Shown here: positions 41,259-50,813 of the stretch, piece after piece
Numbering within the stretch: position 1 is the stretch's first letter
Layout: every line of letters begins with the position of its first letter
Origin: an uncultured Gammaproteobacteria bacterium
GTDB lineage: Bacteria > Pseudomonadota > Gammaproteobacteria > GCA-002705445 > GCA-002716945
DNA: 64,000 nt
Direction: 5' to 3'
NCBI GenBank assembly: GCA_902559355.1
Contig: CACEHM010000002.1
Span: 1-64,000 of the forward strand
Position numbers and translations under genes: made by a program
The notes under the pieces: model-generated
What the model saw: the letters and a program-made list of their open reading frames with translations, nothing else
What the model was told of the DNA's origin: nothing
Databases searched by the model: none

Positions 41259-44105
41259 ATGTCAGAAGAAAGAGAAAAAATAAGTATAGATTCGCCTATC
41301 AATAAGCCTGTTGCTGAAGCTCCTCAGTTAGAGCCCATTCCTGGTCTCTATCGTGTAATGAGAAGAAATGGAAAGGTGACTGCTTATGACTCGCACAAGA
41401 TTGTTGTTGCAATGACGAAAGCATTTTTAAGTGTTGAAGGAAGTAGTGCAGCTGCATCATCTAGAATACATAACGAAGTAGAAAATTTAACTGACAAAGT
41501 AGACCACACTATTAAAAGAAGATTTCCTAATGGTGGCGTTATTCATATAGAGGATATTCAAGACCAAGTTGAGCTAGCAATAATGAGAGCTGGTTATCAA
41601 GACGTAGCAAGAGCGTACGTCATCTATAGAGAAGATAGATCAAAAGCAAGAAAACTTGGCGTTGAGCAAACAGAAGATATGCCAATATCTAAAAACATGG
41701 TCTTAGACGATGGATCTACAGTTCCTATAGATTATAAAAAATTAAAAAACATGATTGCAGAGAGTTGTTTAGATATTGATGATGTTTCAACTGACTTAAT
41801 ATTCAACACTATTGATAAGAATATCTATGATGGTATAAAAAAATCAGATTTATCCGATTCGATACTTATATCTGTAAGACCACTCATTGAGAAAGACCCT
41901 AATTACTCTTTTGTATTAGCAAGATTGTTATCAAATAGTATGTCAGAAGAGGCGTACTCCTTTCTTGAAATAGACGCATCGGATTTAAGCATAAGCGCTA
42001 TGGAAAAATCTTATCCAAACTATTTTAAAAGTTATATTAAAAAAGGTGTTGAACTAAAGCACCTTGATCCAGAATTACTAAACTATGATTTAGAATTTCT
42101 AACAAAAAATATTGATCTTTCAAGAGACATGCAATTTACATACTTAGGTTTACAAACTTTGTATGATAGATATTTCATTCATCACAATGAAGTAAGATTT
42201 GAATTGCCTCAAGCATTCTTTATGAGAGTTGCAATGGGACTTGCCATTAATGAAGAGGATAGAGAAGCTAAATCAATTGAGTTTTACAAACTATTATCAT
42301 CATTTGATTTTATGTCTAGTACACCAACACTATTTAATTCTGCAACATTAAAACCTCAACTATCATCTTGCTACTTATCAACATTGCCAGATGATTTAAG
42401 GGGAATATTTGAAGGCATAAGCGATGATGCAATGCTCTCTAAATTTGCTGGTGGTTTAGGAAATGATTGGTCACAAGTCAGAGCCCTAGGCTCATACATC
42501 AAAGGTACTAACGGCAAAAGCCAAGGAGTCATCCCTTTTCTTAAAGTAGCAAACGATACTGCAGTAGCTGTTAATCAAGGCGGTAAAAGAAAAGGTGCAA
42601 TGTGTGCTTATTTAGAAACTTGGCATTTAGATATTGAACAGTTTCTCGAGCTCAGAAAAAACACAGGCGACGAGAGAAGAAGAACACATGATATGAATAC
42701 AGCCAACTGGATTCCTGATCTATTTATGAAAAGAGTCCATGGCAATGAAGAGTGGACACTTTTCTCCCCTTCAGATACACCTGATCTCCATGATTTATAC
42801 GGCTTAGATTTTGAAGAAAAGTATATGGAATATGAAGATCTTGCAAAATCTGGTGGGATTAACAATTTTAAGACTGTAAATGCAGTAGATATCTGGAGAA
42901 AAATTCTAAGCATGCTCTTTGAAACTGGGCATCCATGGATTACATTTAAAGATCCATGTAATGTTAGATCACCACAACAACATAAAGGTGTTGTTCACTC
43001 ATCAAACTTATGTACAGAGATCACATTGAATACTTCAAAAGATGAAATTGCAGTATGTAATCTTGGATCTGTCAACTTGGCTGCTCATATTACTGAAGCT
43101 GGAAAAATTGATACAAAGAAACTTAAAAAAACAATTATGACAGCTATGAGAATGCTTGATAATGTTATTGAATATAATTATTACAGTGTAGATAAAGCAA
43201 AAAACTCTAACTTAAAACATCGTCCTGTTGGATTAGGGATTATGGGCTTTCAAGATGCTTTATACAAAATTCGTGTTCCTTATGAGTCAGAGGAAGCTGT
43301 TGCTTTTGCTGATAAGAGCATGGAGTATGTCAGCTACTTTGCGATTGAAGCGTCTATGGAACTTGCAAAAGAAAGAGGTGCTTATGAAAGCTTCGAAGGC
43401 TCATTATGGAGCCAAGGAATTCTTCCTATAGATAGTTTAAGAAATCTAAAAGAGATACGTGGAAAATATTTAGATGTAAACCTCGATGAAAGCTTAAAGT
43501 GGGATGACTTAAGAGATAAAATCAAAAAACATGGAATGCGTAATTCAAATACGCTTGCTATTGCACCAACTGCAACCATATCTAATATATGTGGAGTTTC
43601 TCAATCAATAGAGCCCACATACCAAAACCTATATGTGAAATCTAATCTTTCTGGTGAATTTACGGTAATAAATCCATATCTAATAAAAGATTTAAAAGAA
43701 AGAGACTTATGGGATGAAGTAATGATCAAAGATTTAAAATATTTTGATGGTCAATTACAACCTATTAATAGAGTACCTGATGATTTGAAGTCTATTTATT
43801 CAACATGTTTTGAAATTGATACAAGGTGGCTTGTAGAAGCTGCGGCAAGAAGACAAAAATGGATTGACCAGTCACAATCATTAAATTTATATATTCCTGA
43901 TTCAGATGGTAAAAAACTTGATAGCGCTTATAAACTAGCATGGATAAGAGGCTTGAAAACCACTTATTATTTACGATCATTAGGTGCAACTCATGTAGAG
44001 AAAAGTACATCAGATAATTCAGGTTCTAATTTAAATGCGGTTAAATCAGATGAAGAAGTTAAACAATGCTTAATTGATGATCCAGAATGCGAGGCTTGCC
44101 AATGA
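41259..44105 (+). CDS. nrdA: Ribonucleotide reductase class I, large subunit
   Basis: Catalytic subunit reducing ribonucleoside diphosphates. The 948-aa protein has an N-terminal ATP-cone (about residues 30-120, VMRRNGKVTAYDSHKIVVAM) for dATP/ATP control of activity, the active-site segments SSCYLST and NLCTEITLNTSKDEIAVCNLGSVNL (in pieces SNLCTEI and CNLGSVNL), and a C-terminal ECEACQ for thioredoxin-type reduction. It starts after a GAGAGAG ribosome site. Downstream are an overlapping small membrane protein gene and nrdB. Confidence 0.96.
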   Translation: MSEEREKISIDSPINKPVAEAPQLEPIPGLYRVMRRNGKVTAYDSHKIVVAMTKAFLSVEGSSAAASSRIHNEVENLTDKVDHTIKRRFPNGGVIHIEDIQDQVELAIMRAGYQDVARAYVIYREDRSKARKLGVEQTEDMPISKNMVLDDGSTVPIDYKKLKNMIAESCLDIDDVSTDLIFNTIDKNIYDGIKKSDLSDSILISVRPLIEKDPNYSFVLARLLSNSMSEEAYSFLEIDASDLSISAMEKSYPNYFKSYIKKGVELKHLDPELLNYDLEFLTKNIDLSRDMQFTYLGLQTLYDRYFIHHNEVRFELPQAFFMRVAMGLAINEEDREAKSIEFYKLLSSFDFMSSTPTLFNSATLKPQLSSCYLSTLPDDLRGIFEGISDDAMLSKFAGGLGNDWSQVRALGSYIKGTNGKSQGVIPFLKVANDTAVAVNQGGKRKGAMCAYLETWHLDIEQFLELRKNTGDERRRTHDMNTANWIPDLFMKRVHGNEEWTLFSPSDTPDLHDLYGLDFEEKYMEYEDLAKSGGINNFKTVNAVDIWRKILSMLFETGHPWITFKDPCNVRSPQQHKGVVHSSNLCTEITLNTSKDEIAVCNLGSVNLAAHITEAGKIDTKKLKKTIMTAMRMLDNVIEYNYYSVDKAKNSNLKHRPVGLGIMGFQDALYKIRVPYESEEAVAFADKSMEYVSYFAIEASMELAKERGAYESFEGSLWSQGILPIDSLRNLKEIRGKYLDVNLDESLKWDDLRDKIKKHGMRNSNTLAIAPTATISNICGVSQSIEPTYQNLYVKSNLSGEFTVINPYLIKDLKERDLWDEVMIKDLKYFDGQLQPINRVPDDLKSIYSTCFEIDTRWLVEAAARRQKWIDQSQSLNLYIPDSDGKKLDSAYKLAWIRGLKTTYYLRSLGATHVEKSTSDNSGSNLNAVKSDEEVKQCLIDDPECEACQ

Positions 44106-44251
44106 TGAATTTTTACATACCCGATTTCATGATTTATGTCATTGCTATTGTTGCAATGGTATTTGTAATCATAAAACTAAACAAACTAGAAAAAGATAGG
44201 TTATTAGCGATGGATGCTGATAGACAAATAAAAGGAGATAAAAATGTATAA
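44102..44251 (+). CDS. 49-aa single-pass membrane protein between nrdA and nrdB
   Basis: A 49-codon frame begins [20 protein letters not shown] and continues with a hydrophobic helix (about residues 9-25) and a charged tail rich in Lys and Asp. Its ATG overlaps the nrdA stop (ATGA); a GAGG ribosome site lies 7 nt upstream. Its end overlaps nrdB by 8 bp and contains the nrdB ribosome site (AAAGGAG). This interlocked layout and the plausible membrane-anchor composition indicate a real gene. The family is unknown to me; a regulatory or anchoring role for the reductase is only a suggestion. Confidence 0.65.
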   Translation: MMNFYIPDFMIYVIAIVAMVFVIIKLNKLEKDRLLAMDADRQIKGDKNV

Positions 44252-45443
44252 TTGGGACGATCCTATTAATGATGCACTGAGTAAACCAGATATAGTACCT
44301 GAGAAGAAAGTGTCATCAGAACTAAATAAAAACTTTACAGACTCAGCATCAGCAGACATTCAGGATTTTCCTGCGTCTGAAGATAGAGGAGTAGGCTCTA
44401 CTGGAATGGAAGATATTGAGCAAGGAGCTGCAAGAATACAAGTTGACGATAAAGCAATTATTAACTGTAGAGCAGACTTGAATCAGCTTGTTCCTTTCAA
44501 ATATGAATGGGCATGGCAAAAATATTTAGATGGTTCTGCAAACCATTGGATGCCGGAAGAAATTCCTATGCATGATGATATAAAATGTTGGAATGATCCT
44601 AGCGCGCTCAGACCTGAGGAAAGAGAAATGGTTGAGAGAAATCTTGGTTTCTTCTCAACCGCAGATTCTCTTGTTGCTAATAATTTAGTTCTAGCAGTTT
44701 ATAAGCACATAACAAATCCTGAATGTAGACAGTATCTTCTTCGTCAAGCATTTGAAGAAGCAATTCACACTCACGCTTATCAATATTGTGTACAATCACT
44801 TGGTCTGGATGAAGCAAGAATATTTAATATGTATAGGGAATTACCAGCTGTTGCAACAAAAGCAGAGTGGGCACTTCCATTTACACAAAGTCTTGGCGAT
44901 CCAACTTTCCAAACAGGTACACATAAAGATAATCAAAGATTGCTTAGAGATTTGATAGCATTCTATGTTGTCTTTGAGGGAATATTCTTCTACGTAGGGT
45001 TTACACAGATTCTATCATTAGGAAGAAGAAATCTGCTTACTGGTGTGTCACAACAATTTCAATACATATTAAGAGATGAATCTATGCATATGAACTTTGG
45101 GATGGATGTGATCAATCAAATAAAAAATGAAAATCCTGACCTTTGGACGGAATCATTTCAACAAGATATGATTGATTTAATTAAAACCGGAGTCGAACTA
45201 GAAATTCAATATGGAAGAGATACTATGCCAAAACCAATGCTTGGTATGGATGCTAATCAGTTTGAAGAGTATATAAAGTTTATTGCGAACAGAAGATTCC
45301 AACGCATTGGCTTACCTCATCAGTATCCAGGCGCAACAAATCCATTTGAATGGATGTCAGAGATGATGGACTTAAACAAAGAGAAGAATTTCTTTGAGAC
45401 ACGTGTCACTGAATATAAAACAGGTGGACAACTTAAGTTTTAA
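44244..45443 (+). CDS. nrdB: Ribonucleotide reductase class I, small subunit
   Basis: Metal-radical subunit. The 399-aa protein has a disordered N-terminal region (about 1-75) and the ferritin-like core with ligands in [27 protein letters not shown] (Glu and His ligands, with a Tyr four residues after the His, at the place of the E. coli radical Tyr122), [13 protein letters not shown] and [14 protein letters not shown]. The tyrosine suggests a normal Tyr-radical enzyme. The C-terminal tail needed to bind NrdA ends TGGQLKF. It is translationally coupled to the small membrane protein gene. Confidence 0.96.
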   Translation: MYNWDDPINDALSKPDIVPEKKVSSELNKNFTDSASADIQDFPASEDRGVGSTGMEDIEQGAARIQVDDKAIINCRADLNQLVPFKYEWAWQKYLDGSANHWMPEEIPMHDDIKCWNDPSALRPEEREMVERNLGFFSTADSLVANNLVLAVYKHITNPECRQYLLRQAFEEAIHTHAYQYCVQSLGLDEARIFNMYRELPAVATKAEWALPFTQSLGDPTFQTGTHKDNQRLLRDLIAFYVVFEGIFFYVGFTQILSLGRRNLLTGVSQQFQYILRDESMHMNFGMDVINQIKNENPDLWTESFQQDMIDLIKTGVELEIQYGRDTMPKPMLGMDANQFEEYIKFIANRRFQRIGLPHQYPGATNPFEWMSEMMDLNKEKNFFETRVTEYKTGGQLKF

Positions 45444-45449
45444 ATATCC

Positions 45450-45956
45450 TCACTTTAACCATGAACTTACTAGCTGTTTATTACTGATAGCTAGTAAGGC
45501 ATGATAAATAAAAATAAAAAATAATGTTGATAGCAATAAATTGATGCCAAATGGTATTCCTGCTTCATAACTTTCAAAAAATATTGGCAATGAATAATAT
45601 TCATTGAAAGAGATGAAATGACCAAAGTTACTTATAAAAAAGAATATAATATTTGCATATACAGCTTTAATAAGGCTATTCACTAAGCTGAAATTCTTTT
45701 CAGTTAAATATAAAATTGGAACTATACAAAAGTATGATATGTAAACAAAAATACTTGATATATGCATACCAAAGCTCATATCAGAGATAAACTGAGCTAT
45801 GCATATCATAATTAGTAAATGATATTTACTATTAATAAAATATGATCCTATAATAATAGTTGCAATAAAAGGCGATATATTTATAAAACTACTCGATAGC
45901 TTAGAGACAAGTAATAGAAGCAGAATTGATATATTCATATAATTAAAATTCTTCAT
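45450..45956 (-). CDS. DUF6580-like small membrane protein next to the B12 receptor
   Basis: The 168-aa protein has about five membrane segments. The pattern NISPFIATIIIGSYF near residue 27, AQFISDMSFGMH near 60 and the C-terminal YHALLAI match what I know of DUF6580, membrane proteins often linked to cobalamin receptors and resembling ECF-type substrate-binding components. It lies 14 bp downstream of the BtuB-like gene in the same riboswitch-controlled unit, so an inner-membrane step of cobalamin uptake is a reasonable inference. Convergent with nrdB (6-bp gap). Confidence 0.65.
   Translation of the reverse strand: MKNFNYMNISILLLLLVSKLSSSFINISPFIATIIIGSYFINSKYHLLIMICIAQFISDMSFGMHISSIFVYISYFCIVPILYLTEKNFSLVNSLIKAVYANIIFFFISNFGHFISFNEYYSLPIFFESYEAGIPFGINLLLSTLFFIFIYHALLAISNKQLVSSWLK
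45466..45498. repeat. 10-bp inverted repeat at the 3' end of the DUF6580-like gene
   Basis: CTTACTAGCT (45466-45475) and AGCTAGTAAG (45489-45498) form a perfect stem with a 13-nt loop. It lies inside the coding end of the minus-strand gene, 23 bp beyond the nrdB stop. It may act as a bidirectional terminator for the convergent pair, although no U-run follows on either strand. Confidence 0.35.
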
Positions 45957-45970
45957 AATATTTCATACTA

Positions 45971-47731
45971 TCAATAATCATAGGAATATGTAACAAAGAC
46001 GGATCGGTCAGGACTATTAAAATTATGTGCTGCTCTATATGGTCGATCAAATATATTTTTAAGACTTACTGTGATTGAGTTATGATCAAACTCAGTTTTA
46101 TAATTGAGATTAGCAATATAGTAAGAGCCTAAGTCGATATCGGCATATGCAGACCCTTTTCTCTTTCCTTCTGCCAAAATATTTACTCGTAAACTACTTT
46201 CTTGATCTATTGTGTATATCAAATCAGCATTAAGTTTATGCTTACTTCGTTTTGTTAATGGCTGATTATTTTTTGTATCTTCTGGAACCATATATGTATA
46301 GCCAATATCATATTTGAACGGACTCAACATTGTCTGAAACCTTAACTCGATTCCAGTTATTTTAGAATCTGCAATATATAATTCAGACATTGCATTTGCT
46401 TCAATCAGGTTTTTGATTTTTGTTTTAAATACAGTACCACGAAGGAAAGTATCTTCATTTACATATCTTTTGATTCCAAACTCATAAGAAAATGACTCTT
46501 CAGGCTCAAGTGTTGAAATACCACCATAGCCATAAAGATCTGTAGCATCTGCAGGTCTTAATGATCTGGTAACATTAAAAGAATAGACATCATTGGCTGA
46601 CAACACAGAGAGCCCAAAGTTACCGGTTGTGAAGTGACCGTATTGTGAGTGATCAATATGCCTTGCTCCATAGTTAACAAGATAAGATGGATAAGATAAT
46701 TCACTTTGATAAAAGTATTCTTTATAGTTTGTGAATGCAATGAAACGAGTACCATATGATAGTTCACTCATATGTTCTTTTGTATAAATAACTCCTACTT
46801 TTTGTATCATATTATTACCCACATTTGTGTAAGAGAAATCATATATGTCTCTAAGAGTATCTGTAAAGTCAGTGGCACCTGTTGCACTTTGAATAATTCT
46901 ATTTTGAGAGCTTTTATAAACCATCTCTAAAATATCATCATCGATAAACTTTTTAATACCAAATGTATAGAAGTAGTCATCATGATCTTGATTAAGAACA
47001 GCTGAACTGTTGAAGTTATCATATTGAGCGTTTCCCGTAGAGCTATAAAGTCTAGATGTAAAAACATAATCATTAATTTCCTTACTTATGCCTAAAGCTA
47101 TGTTATTTGTGTTATGAGAATGCCTTTTCATTGAGGCAATTTTTGCTGGTATGGATTTTGACTCATATCTATTTGCATTAATATTTATATTAAGACCATT
47201 TGCATTAAATCCTTGTGTAAAAGATGTTGAATTACTTGACCATGAACCAGAGGAAATTGAGATGGAATTCGAATTCTCTTTTGTTTTAATATTAATAATT
47301 CCTCCAATAGTATTTGCACCGTGCAGGGCTGACGAAGATCCTTTTATAATTTCTACTTTATCAATAGAATGGATTGAAATATTATGTATAGGTGCAAGAC
47401 CAAGTGTTCCTGGATTAAGCTCAACCCCATCTAGTATAATTTTTGTATGATTGCTTTCCGTGCCTCTTGTAAATACAGAGGTTAATTGTCCGCTTCCACC
47501 GACAGCACTCACGTTGATAGAACTAATAGAATTTAATAAATCAGGGAGATCTATAAATCCTCTTTCTTTGATGTCTGATGCGGTGAAAACCTCCATGGAT
47601 GCGGGAGATGAATGAATATCAATAGGTGAGATAGAATTACTTACTACAATAGGATTCAATGTTTCACTTGCATAAGAATAAGTGAACAATGTAAGTAACG
47701 CATTTAGTAATAAAAATTTTCTTAAATTCAT
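45971..47731 (-). CDS. btuB: TonB-dependent vitamin B12 receptor, BtuB-like
   Basis: Outer-membrane active importer. The 586-aa protein has a signal peptide (cut after YSYA), a TonB box-like NPIVVSN, a plug domain (about 35-150, with STFTRGTES-like SVFTRGTES, ILDGVELN, IEIIKGSSSALHGANTIGGIINI in pieces) and a 22-strand barrel ending in an aromatic-rich strand RSVFVTYSYDY. Length matches BtuB (594 aa in E. coli). The cobalamin riboswitch in its leader is the main reason to choose B12 over siderophores. Confidence 0.9.
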   Translation of the reverse strand: MNLRKFLLLNALLTLFTYSYASETLNPIVVSNSISPIDIHSSPASMEVFTASDIKERGFIDLPDLLNSISSINVSAVGGSGQLTSVFTRGTESNHTKIILDGVELNPGTLGLAPIHNISIHSIDKVEIIKGSSSALHGANTIGGIINIKTKENSNSISISSGSWSSNSTSFTQGFNANGLNININANRYESKSIPAKIASMKRHSHNTNNIALGISKEINDYVFTSRLYSSTGNAQYDNFNSSAVLNQDHDDYFYTFGIKKFIDDDILEMVYKSSQNRIIQSATGATDFTDTLRDIYDFSYTNVGNNMIQKVGVIYTKEHMSELSYGTRFIAFTNYKEYFYQSELSYPSYLVNYGARHIDHSQYGHFTTGNFGLSVLSANDVYSFNVTRSLRPADATDLYGYGGISTLEPEESFSYEFGIKRYVNEDTFLRGTVFKTKIKNLIEANAMSELYIADSKITGIELRFQTMLSPFKYDIGYTYMVPEDTKNNQPLTKRSKHKLNADLIYTIDQESSLRVNILAEGKRKGSAYADIDLGSYYIANLNYKTEFDHNSITVSLKNIFDRPYRAAHNFNSPDRSVFVTYSYDY

Positions 47732-47988
47732 AATATTTTCTCTGTTAGTTAGATTAAAATTTTGATGAAAACTACTACTCTCTCAAAAGGACATAAGTGA
47801 GACCTATGTTGAATATATATACAGTGAAAAGGTTATTAATATTCACTGAATATCATATTCTTAAGTATGTTATTTAAGATTAAACAAGACACAATGATAC
47901 ATTTACTGCATTACAGTAACCTGTTAAGTAATAGCTGATATTTCTATATGATTAATATTTTTTTCATAGCACCACCGCTAATGTTGGT
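47732..47988 (-). other. Untranslated leader between the riboswitch and btuB
   Basis: No gene is seen in these 257 bp. On the minus strand the leader contains GGTCTCAC (47797-47804), which is complementary to the 3' side of riboswitch helix P1 (GTGAGACC, 47986-47993), a possible alternative pairing. Other small repeats are TTACTG / CAGTAA (47903-47919) and an ATATTC / GAATAT palindrome near 47840. No U-tailed terminator hairpin is obvious. The expression platform is therefore uncertain. Confidence 0.5.
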
Positions 47989-48074
47989 CTCACCTCGTTG
48001 GCATTCGGACTGTTGTTCACCGTTGCGGGGGCAGTGTCAGATTATGTATTCACTGACTTTCCCAACCTCGTGAG
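47989..48074 (-). promoter_or_regulatory. Cobalamin riboswitch
   Basis: On the minus strand the closing helix is CTCAC...GTGAG with inner TTGG...CCAA. Inside are the conserved core GGGAAAGTCAGTGAA, CTGCCCCCGCAACGGTGA and the B12 box AGTCCGAATGCC. These are the diagnostic blocks of the cobalamin aptamer, which represses downstream transport genes when B12 is plentiful. It starts just after the stop codon of the ABC-2 permease gene and controls btuB plus the DUF6580-like gene. Confidence 0.93.
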
Positions 48075-48076
48075 AG

Positions 48077-48847
48077 TTAATTTTTTACACCAATACCTTT
48101 ATTGAGTAAATATATAGCTAAAGAATACAGCATAAATATTAAAATGAACATCAATAATATTGCACCGTATGTGTTTAAGTCTTCTACACCAATGAATGCA
48201 TATCTGTATGCGCTTACCATGTATGCAATTGGATTGAACATAGAAACTGTTTGCCAAGCTTCTGGTAGGTTGTAAATTGAATAGAAGGTTCCGCCTAGAT
48301 AAGTAAGCGGTGTCAGAACGAATGTAGGGATTATATTAATATCATCAAAACTTTTTGCATAGACAGCATTGATAAAGCCCAAAATAGAAAATAAAAAACT
48401 TACTAACAGAGTAAGAAATATAGCTAAAAAAACATTATGAACAGGTATGCTTGTAAAACTAAGAGATACTATGTATACAACAAATCCAACTACAAAGGCT
48501 CTTGAGACACCGCCCATCACATATCCAATTAAAATTACATGACTTGAAAGGGGTGATACAAATAATTCCTCTATGCTTTTTTGGAACCTTCCGCTATAGA
48601 AAGATCCAACTACGTTCATATAGGAATTTGAAATAATCGGCATAATTATCAGGCCTGGTATTATGAAGTGTATATAGGCTAAACCATTGATTTCACCTAT
48701 ACGTTCACCTATGAAATTTCCAAAAATAGTGATGTATAAAAACATAGTTATTACTGAAGGCAGAATAGTTTGAATCCAAATTCTTGACCAGCGAGCAAAC
48801 TCTTTTTTAAATATAGTTGTTATTTGTATTAAATATAAATCTTTCAT
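48077..48847 (-). CDS. ABC-2 type transporter permease (YadH-like)
   Basis: The 256-aa inner-membrane permease has six membrane segments and the ABC-2 signature region GGTFYSIYNLPEAWQTVSMFNP and PIAYMVSAYRYAFIG (quoted in parts). It resembles E. coli YadH, partner of the ATPase YadG. Substrate unknown. Its start touches the stop of the ATPase gene (1-bp overlap). Confidence 0.88.
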   Translation of the reverse strand: MKDLYLIQITTIFKKEFARWSRIWIQTILPSVITMFLYITIFGNFIGERIGEINGLAYIHFIIPGLIIMPIISNSYMNVVGSFYSGRFQKSIEELFVSPLSSHVILIGYVMGGVSRAFVVGFVVYIVSLSFTSIPVHNVFLAIFLTLLVSFLFSILGFINAVYAKSFDDINIIPTFVLTPLTYLGGTFYSIYNLPEAWQTVSMFNPIAYMVSAYRYAFIGVEDLNTYGAILLMFILIFMLYSLAIYLLNKGIGVKN

Positions 48848-49758
48848 TATTTTTGTGTTAGTTCTATGAATAGCTCTTCAAGCTTGTTTCGTTTACTTAG
48901 AATATCAATTACATTTATATTAGATTGATTAAATTTTGTGATGATTTCTGTAATTGACGTCTTATTATCAACAGTCAATTCACATGATTTATCATCAATA
49001 ATATTTATATTTTCTTCAAATATATTTTTATCAGTAATTTTAGAATCTGTTCTTACAATGTAGGTATGTTTTCTTGAGGAAGACATAATATCTACCATCG
49101 GAGAATTTTGAACTACTTCACCATGATGAATAATTGAAAGATTCTTACATAGCCTTTCTGCTTCTTCTAAATAATGCGTGGTAAGAATAATTGTAACGCC
49201 ATCATTATTAATTTTTTTAAAAAAATCCCACATAGTCAATCTTAATTCTGTATCTACTCCAGCTGTAGGTTCATCCAGTATCAATAGCTTTGGATTATGA
49301 ATAAGAGCTCTAGCTATCATTAATCTTCTTTTCATTCCACCGGATAATTCTCTTGGTGTAGATTCTCGTTTATGCCATATTCCCAAATCTTCAAATAATT
49401 CCTGTGTTTTACTTAAAGCTTGTTTTTTTGAAAGTCCAAAGTAGCCCCCTATATTAACCATGGTTTCTATAATTGGAATAAATTGATTAAGGTTATATTC
49501 CTGAGGTACAACACCAATCATTTGTTTAGTAATTTCTGGATGTTGCATGATATCTTTACCATAAACTTTTACTTCACCAGATGTGATGTTCACAAGGGTA
49601 GTTATAATACCTATGACAGTAGATTTTCCCGCACCATTAGGGCCAAGAAACGCAAATATATCACCATCTTCGACACTAAGATTTATATCTTTTAAAGCAA
49701 TTACACCATTTCTATATGTTTTATTAAGATGTTTAATTTCTAGTGCATATTTAGTCAT
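48847..49758 (-). CDS. ABC transporter ATPase (YadG-like)
   Basis: The 303-aa ATPase has Walker A GPNGAGKST, Q-loop VPQEYNLNQF, signature ELSGGMKRRLMIARAL, Walker B LLILDEPTAGVD and His switch TTHYLEEAERL. It belongs to the CcmA/YadG group working with ABC-2 permeases in export. Together with the downstream permease it forms a complete exporter of unknown cargo. Confidence 0.92.
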   Translation of the reverse strand: MTKYALEIKHLNKTYRNGVIALKDINLSVEDGDIFAFLGPNGAGKSTVIGIITTLVNITSGEVKVYGKDIMQHPEITKQMIGVVPQEYNLNQFIPIIETMVNIGGYFGLSKKQALSKTQELFEDLGIWHKRESTPRELSGGMKRRLMIARALIHNPKLLILDEPTAGVDTELRLTMWDFFKKINNDGVTIILTTHYLEEAERLCKNLSIIHHGEVVQNSPMVDIMSSSRKHTYIVRTDSKITDKNIFEENINIIDDKSCELTVDNKTSITEIITKFNQSNINVIDILSKRNKLEELFIELTQK

Positions 49759-49871
49759 ATATTAACCCTACTGATTTTGCATATTTTAAAATTATCATAT
49801 ATACTTCTCAAAACTTATCGAGTTATAGCGAATATACAGGGGTATATCAAGTCAAAATTTGAAATAGATTT

Positions 49872-50813
49872 ATGAGTCATACATCATACAAAAGCGCAAC
49901 AACCAGATTACAAAGAAGTGAATTAGCCGTACCCGGTTCATCTCCAAAAATGTTTGAAAAAGCACTCAATTCAAGTGCGGATTATATATTTTTAGATCTT
50001 GAAGATGCTGTATCACCAAATGATAAAGTATCAGCACGTGAAAATGTAATCAAGGCTCTAAAAGAGCTTGACTGGAAAGGACATGGTAAAACAATTTCAG
50101 TACGTATTAATGGTTTAGATACTCATTATATGTATAGAGATGTTGTTGAATTAATGATGCAGGCCGGTGAACATATCGACACACTGCTAATTCCAAAAGT
50201 TGGTGTAAGAGATGATGTTTACATGGTTGATTGCATGGTGACTCAGATTGAACAAGAAAGAGAATTAAAAAATAGAGTTGGACTTGAGTGTCTTATTGAA
50301 AGCGCATTAGGAATGGTAAATATAGATGAGATTGCAAGATCATCTGATAGATTAGAAGCACTTCATTTTGGAGTAGCTGATTTTGCTGCAAGCCTACGAG
50401 CTAGAACGGTAGTAATAGGAGGACTAAATCCTGACTACCCTGGCGATCAATGGCATCATGGTTTATCTAAGTTAGTAGCAACATGCAGAGCTTATGGTCT
50501 GAGACCAATAGATGGACCTTTTGGAGACTTTAATGATCCAGATGGTTATATTAAAGCTGCTAAACGTGGAGCTGCTATTGGAATGGAGGGCAAATGGGCA
50601 ATCCATCCATCACAAATTGAACATGCTAATGATGTTTATTCACCACCTGCAGCTGAGGTTGATAAAGCTAAAAGAATTATTGAAGAACTTGCTAAAGCAG
50701 CTGCTGAGGGAAGAGGAGCAGCACAGCTTGATGGAAGAATGATTGATGCTGCATCGGAACGTATGGCTGAAAATATTGTTAACATTGATAATTTAATACA
50801 ATCTAAAAAATAA
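49872..50813 (+). CDS. mcl: L-malyl-CoA / beta-methylmalyl-CoA lyase
   Basis: HpcH/HpaI-family TIM-barrel lyase that cleaves malyl-CoA to acetyl-CoA and glyoxylate, and can run backwards. The 313-aa protein has [17 protein letters not shown] (CoA-binding start), [14 protein letters not shown] (metal Asp/Glu), [16 protein letters not shown] (metal Glu) and [20 protein letters not shown]. The long form with [17 protein letters not shown] is that of Rhodobacter Mcl1 and Methylobacterium MclA, not of citrate lyase CitE. Its TAA overlaps the mtkA ATG (TAATG), tying it to malate-CoA ligase. Confidence 0.9.
   Translation: MSHTSYKSATTRLQRSELAVPGSSPKMFEKALNSSADYIFLDLEDAVSPNDKVSARENVIKALKELDWKGHGKTISVRINGLDTHYMYRDVVELMMQAGEHIDTLLIPKVGVRDDVYMVDCMVTQIEQERELKNRVGLECLIESALGMVNIDEIARSSDRLEALHFGVADFAASLRARTVVIGGLNPDYPGDQWHHGLSKLVATCRAYGLRPIDGPFGDFNDPDGYIKAAKRGAAIGMEGKWAIHPSQIEHANDVYSPPAAEVDKAKRIIEELAKAAAEGRGAAQLDGRMIDAASERMAENIVNIDNLIQSKK

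Noticed and set aside
47903-47919. LexA/SOS-like box (TACTG...CAGTA)
   Set aside because: The spacing is 5 bp rather than the 10 between CTG and CAG in SOS boxes, and the location in a riboswitch leader gives no support.
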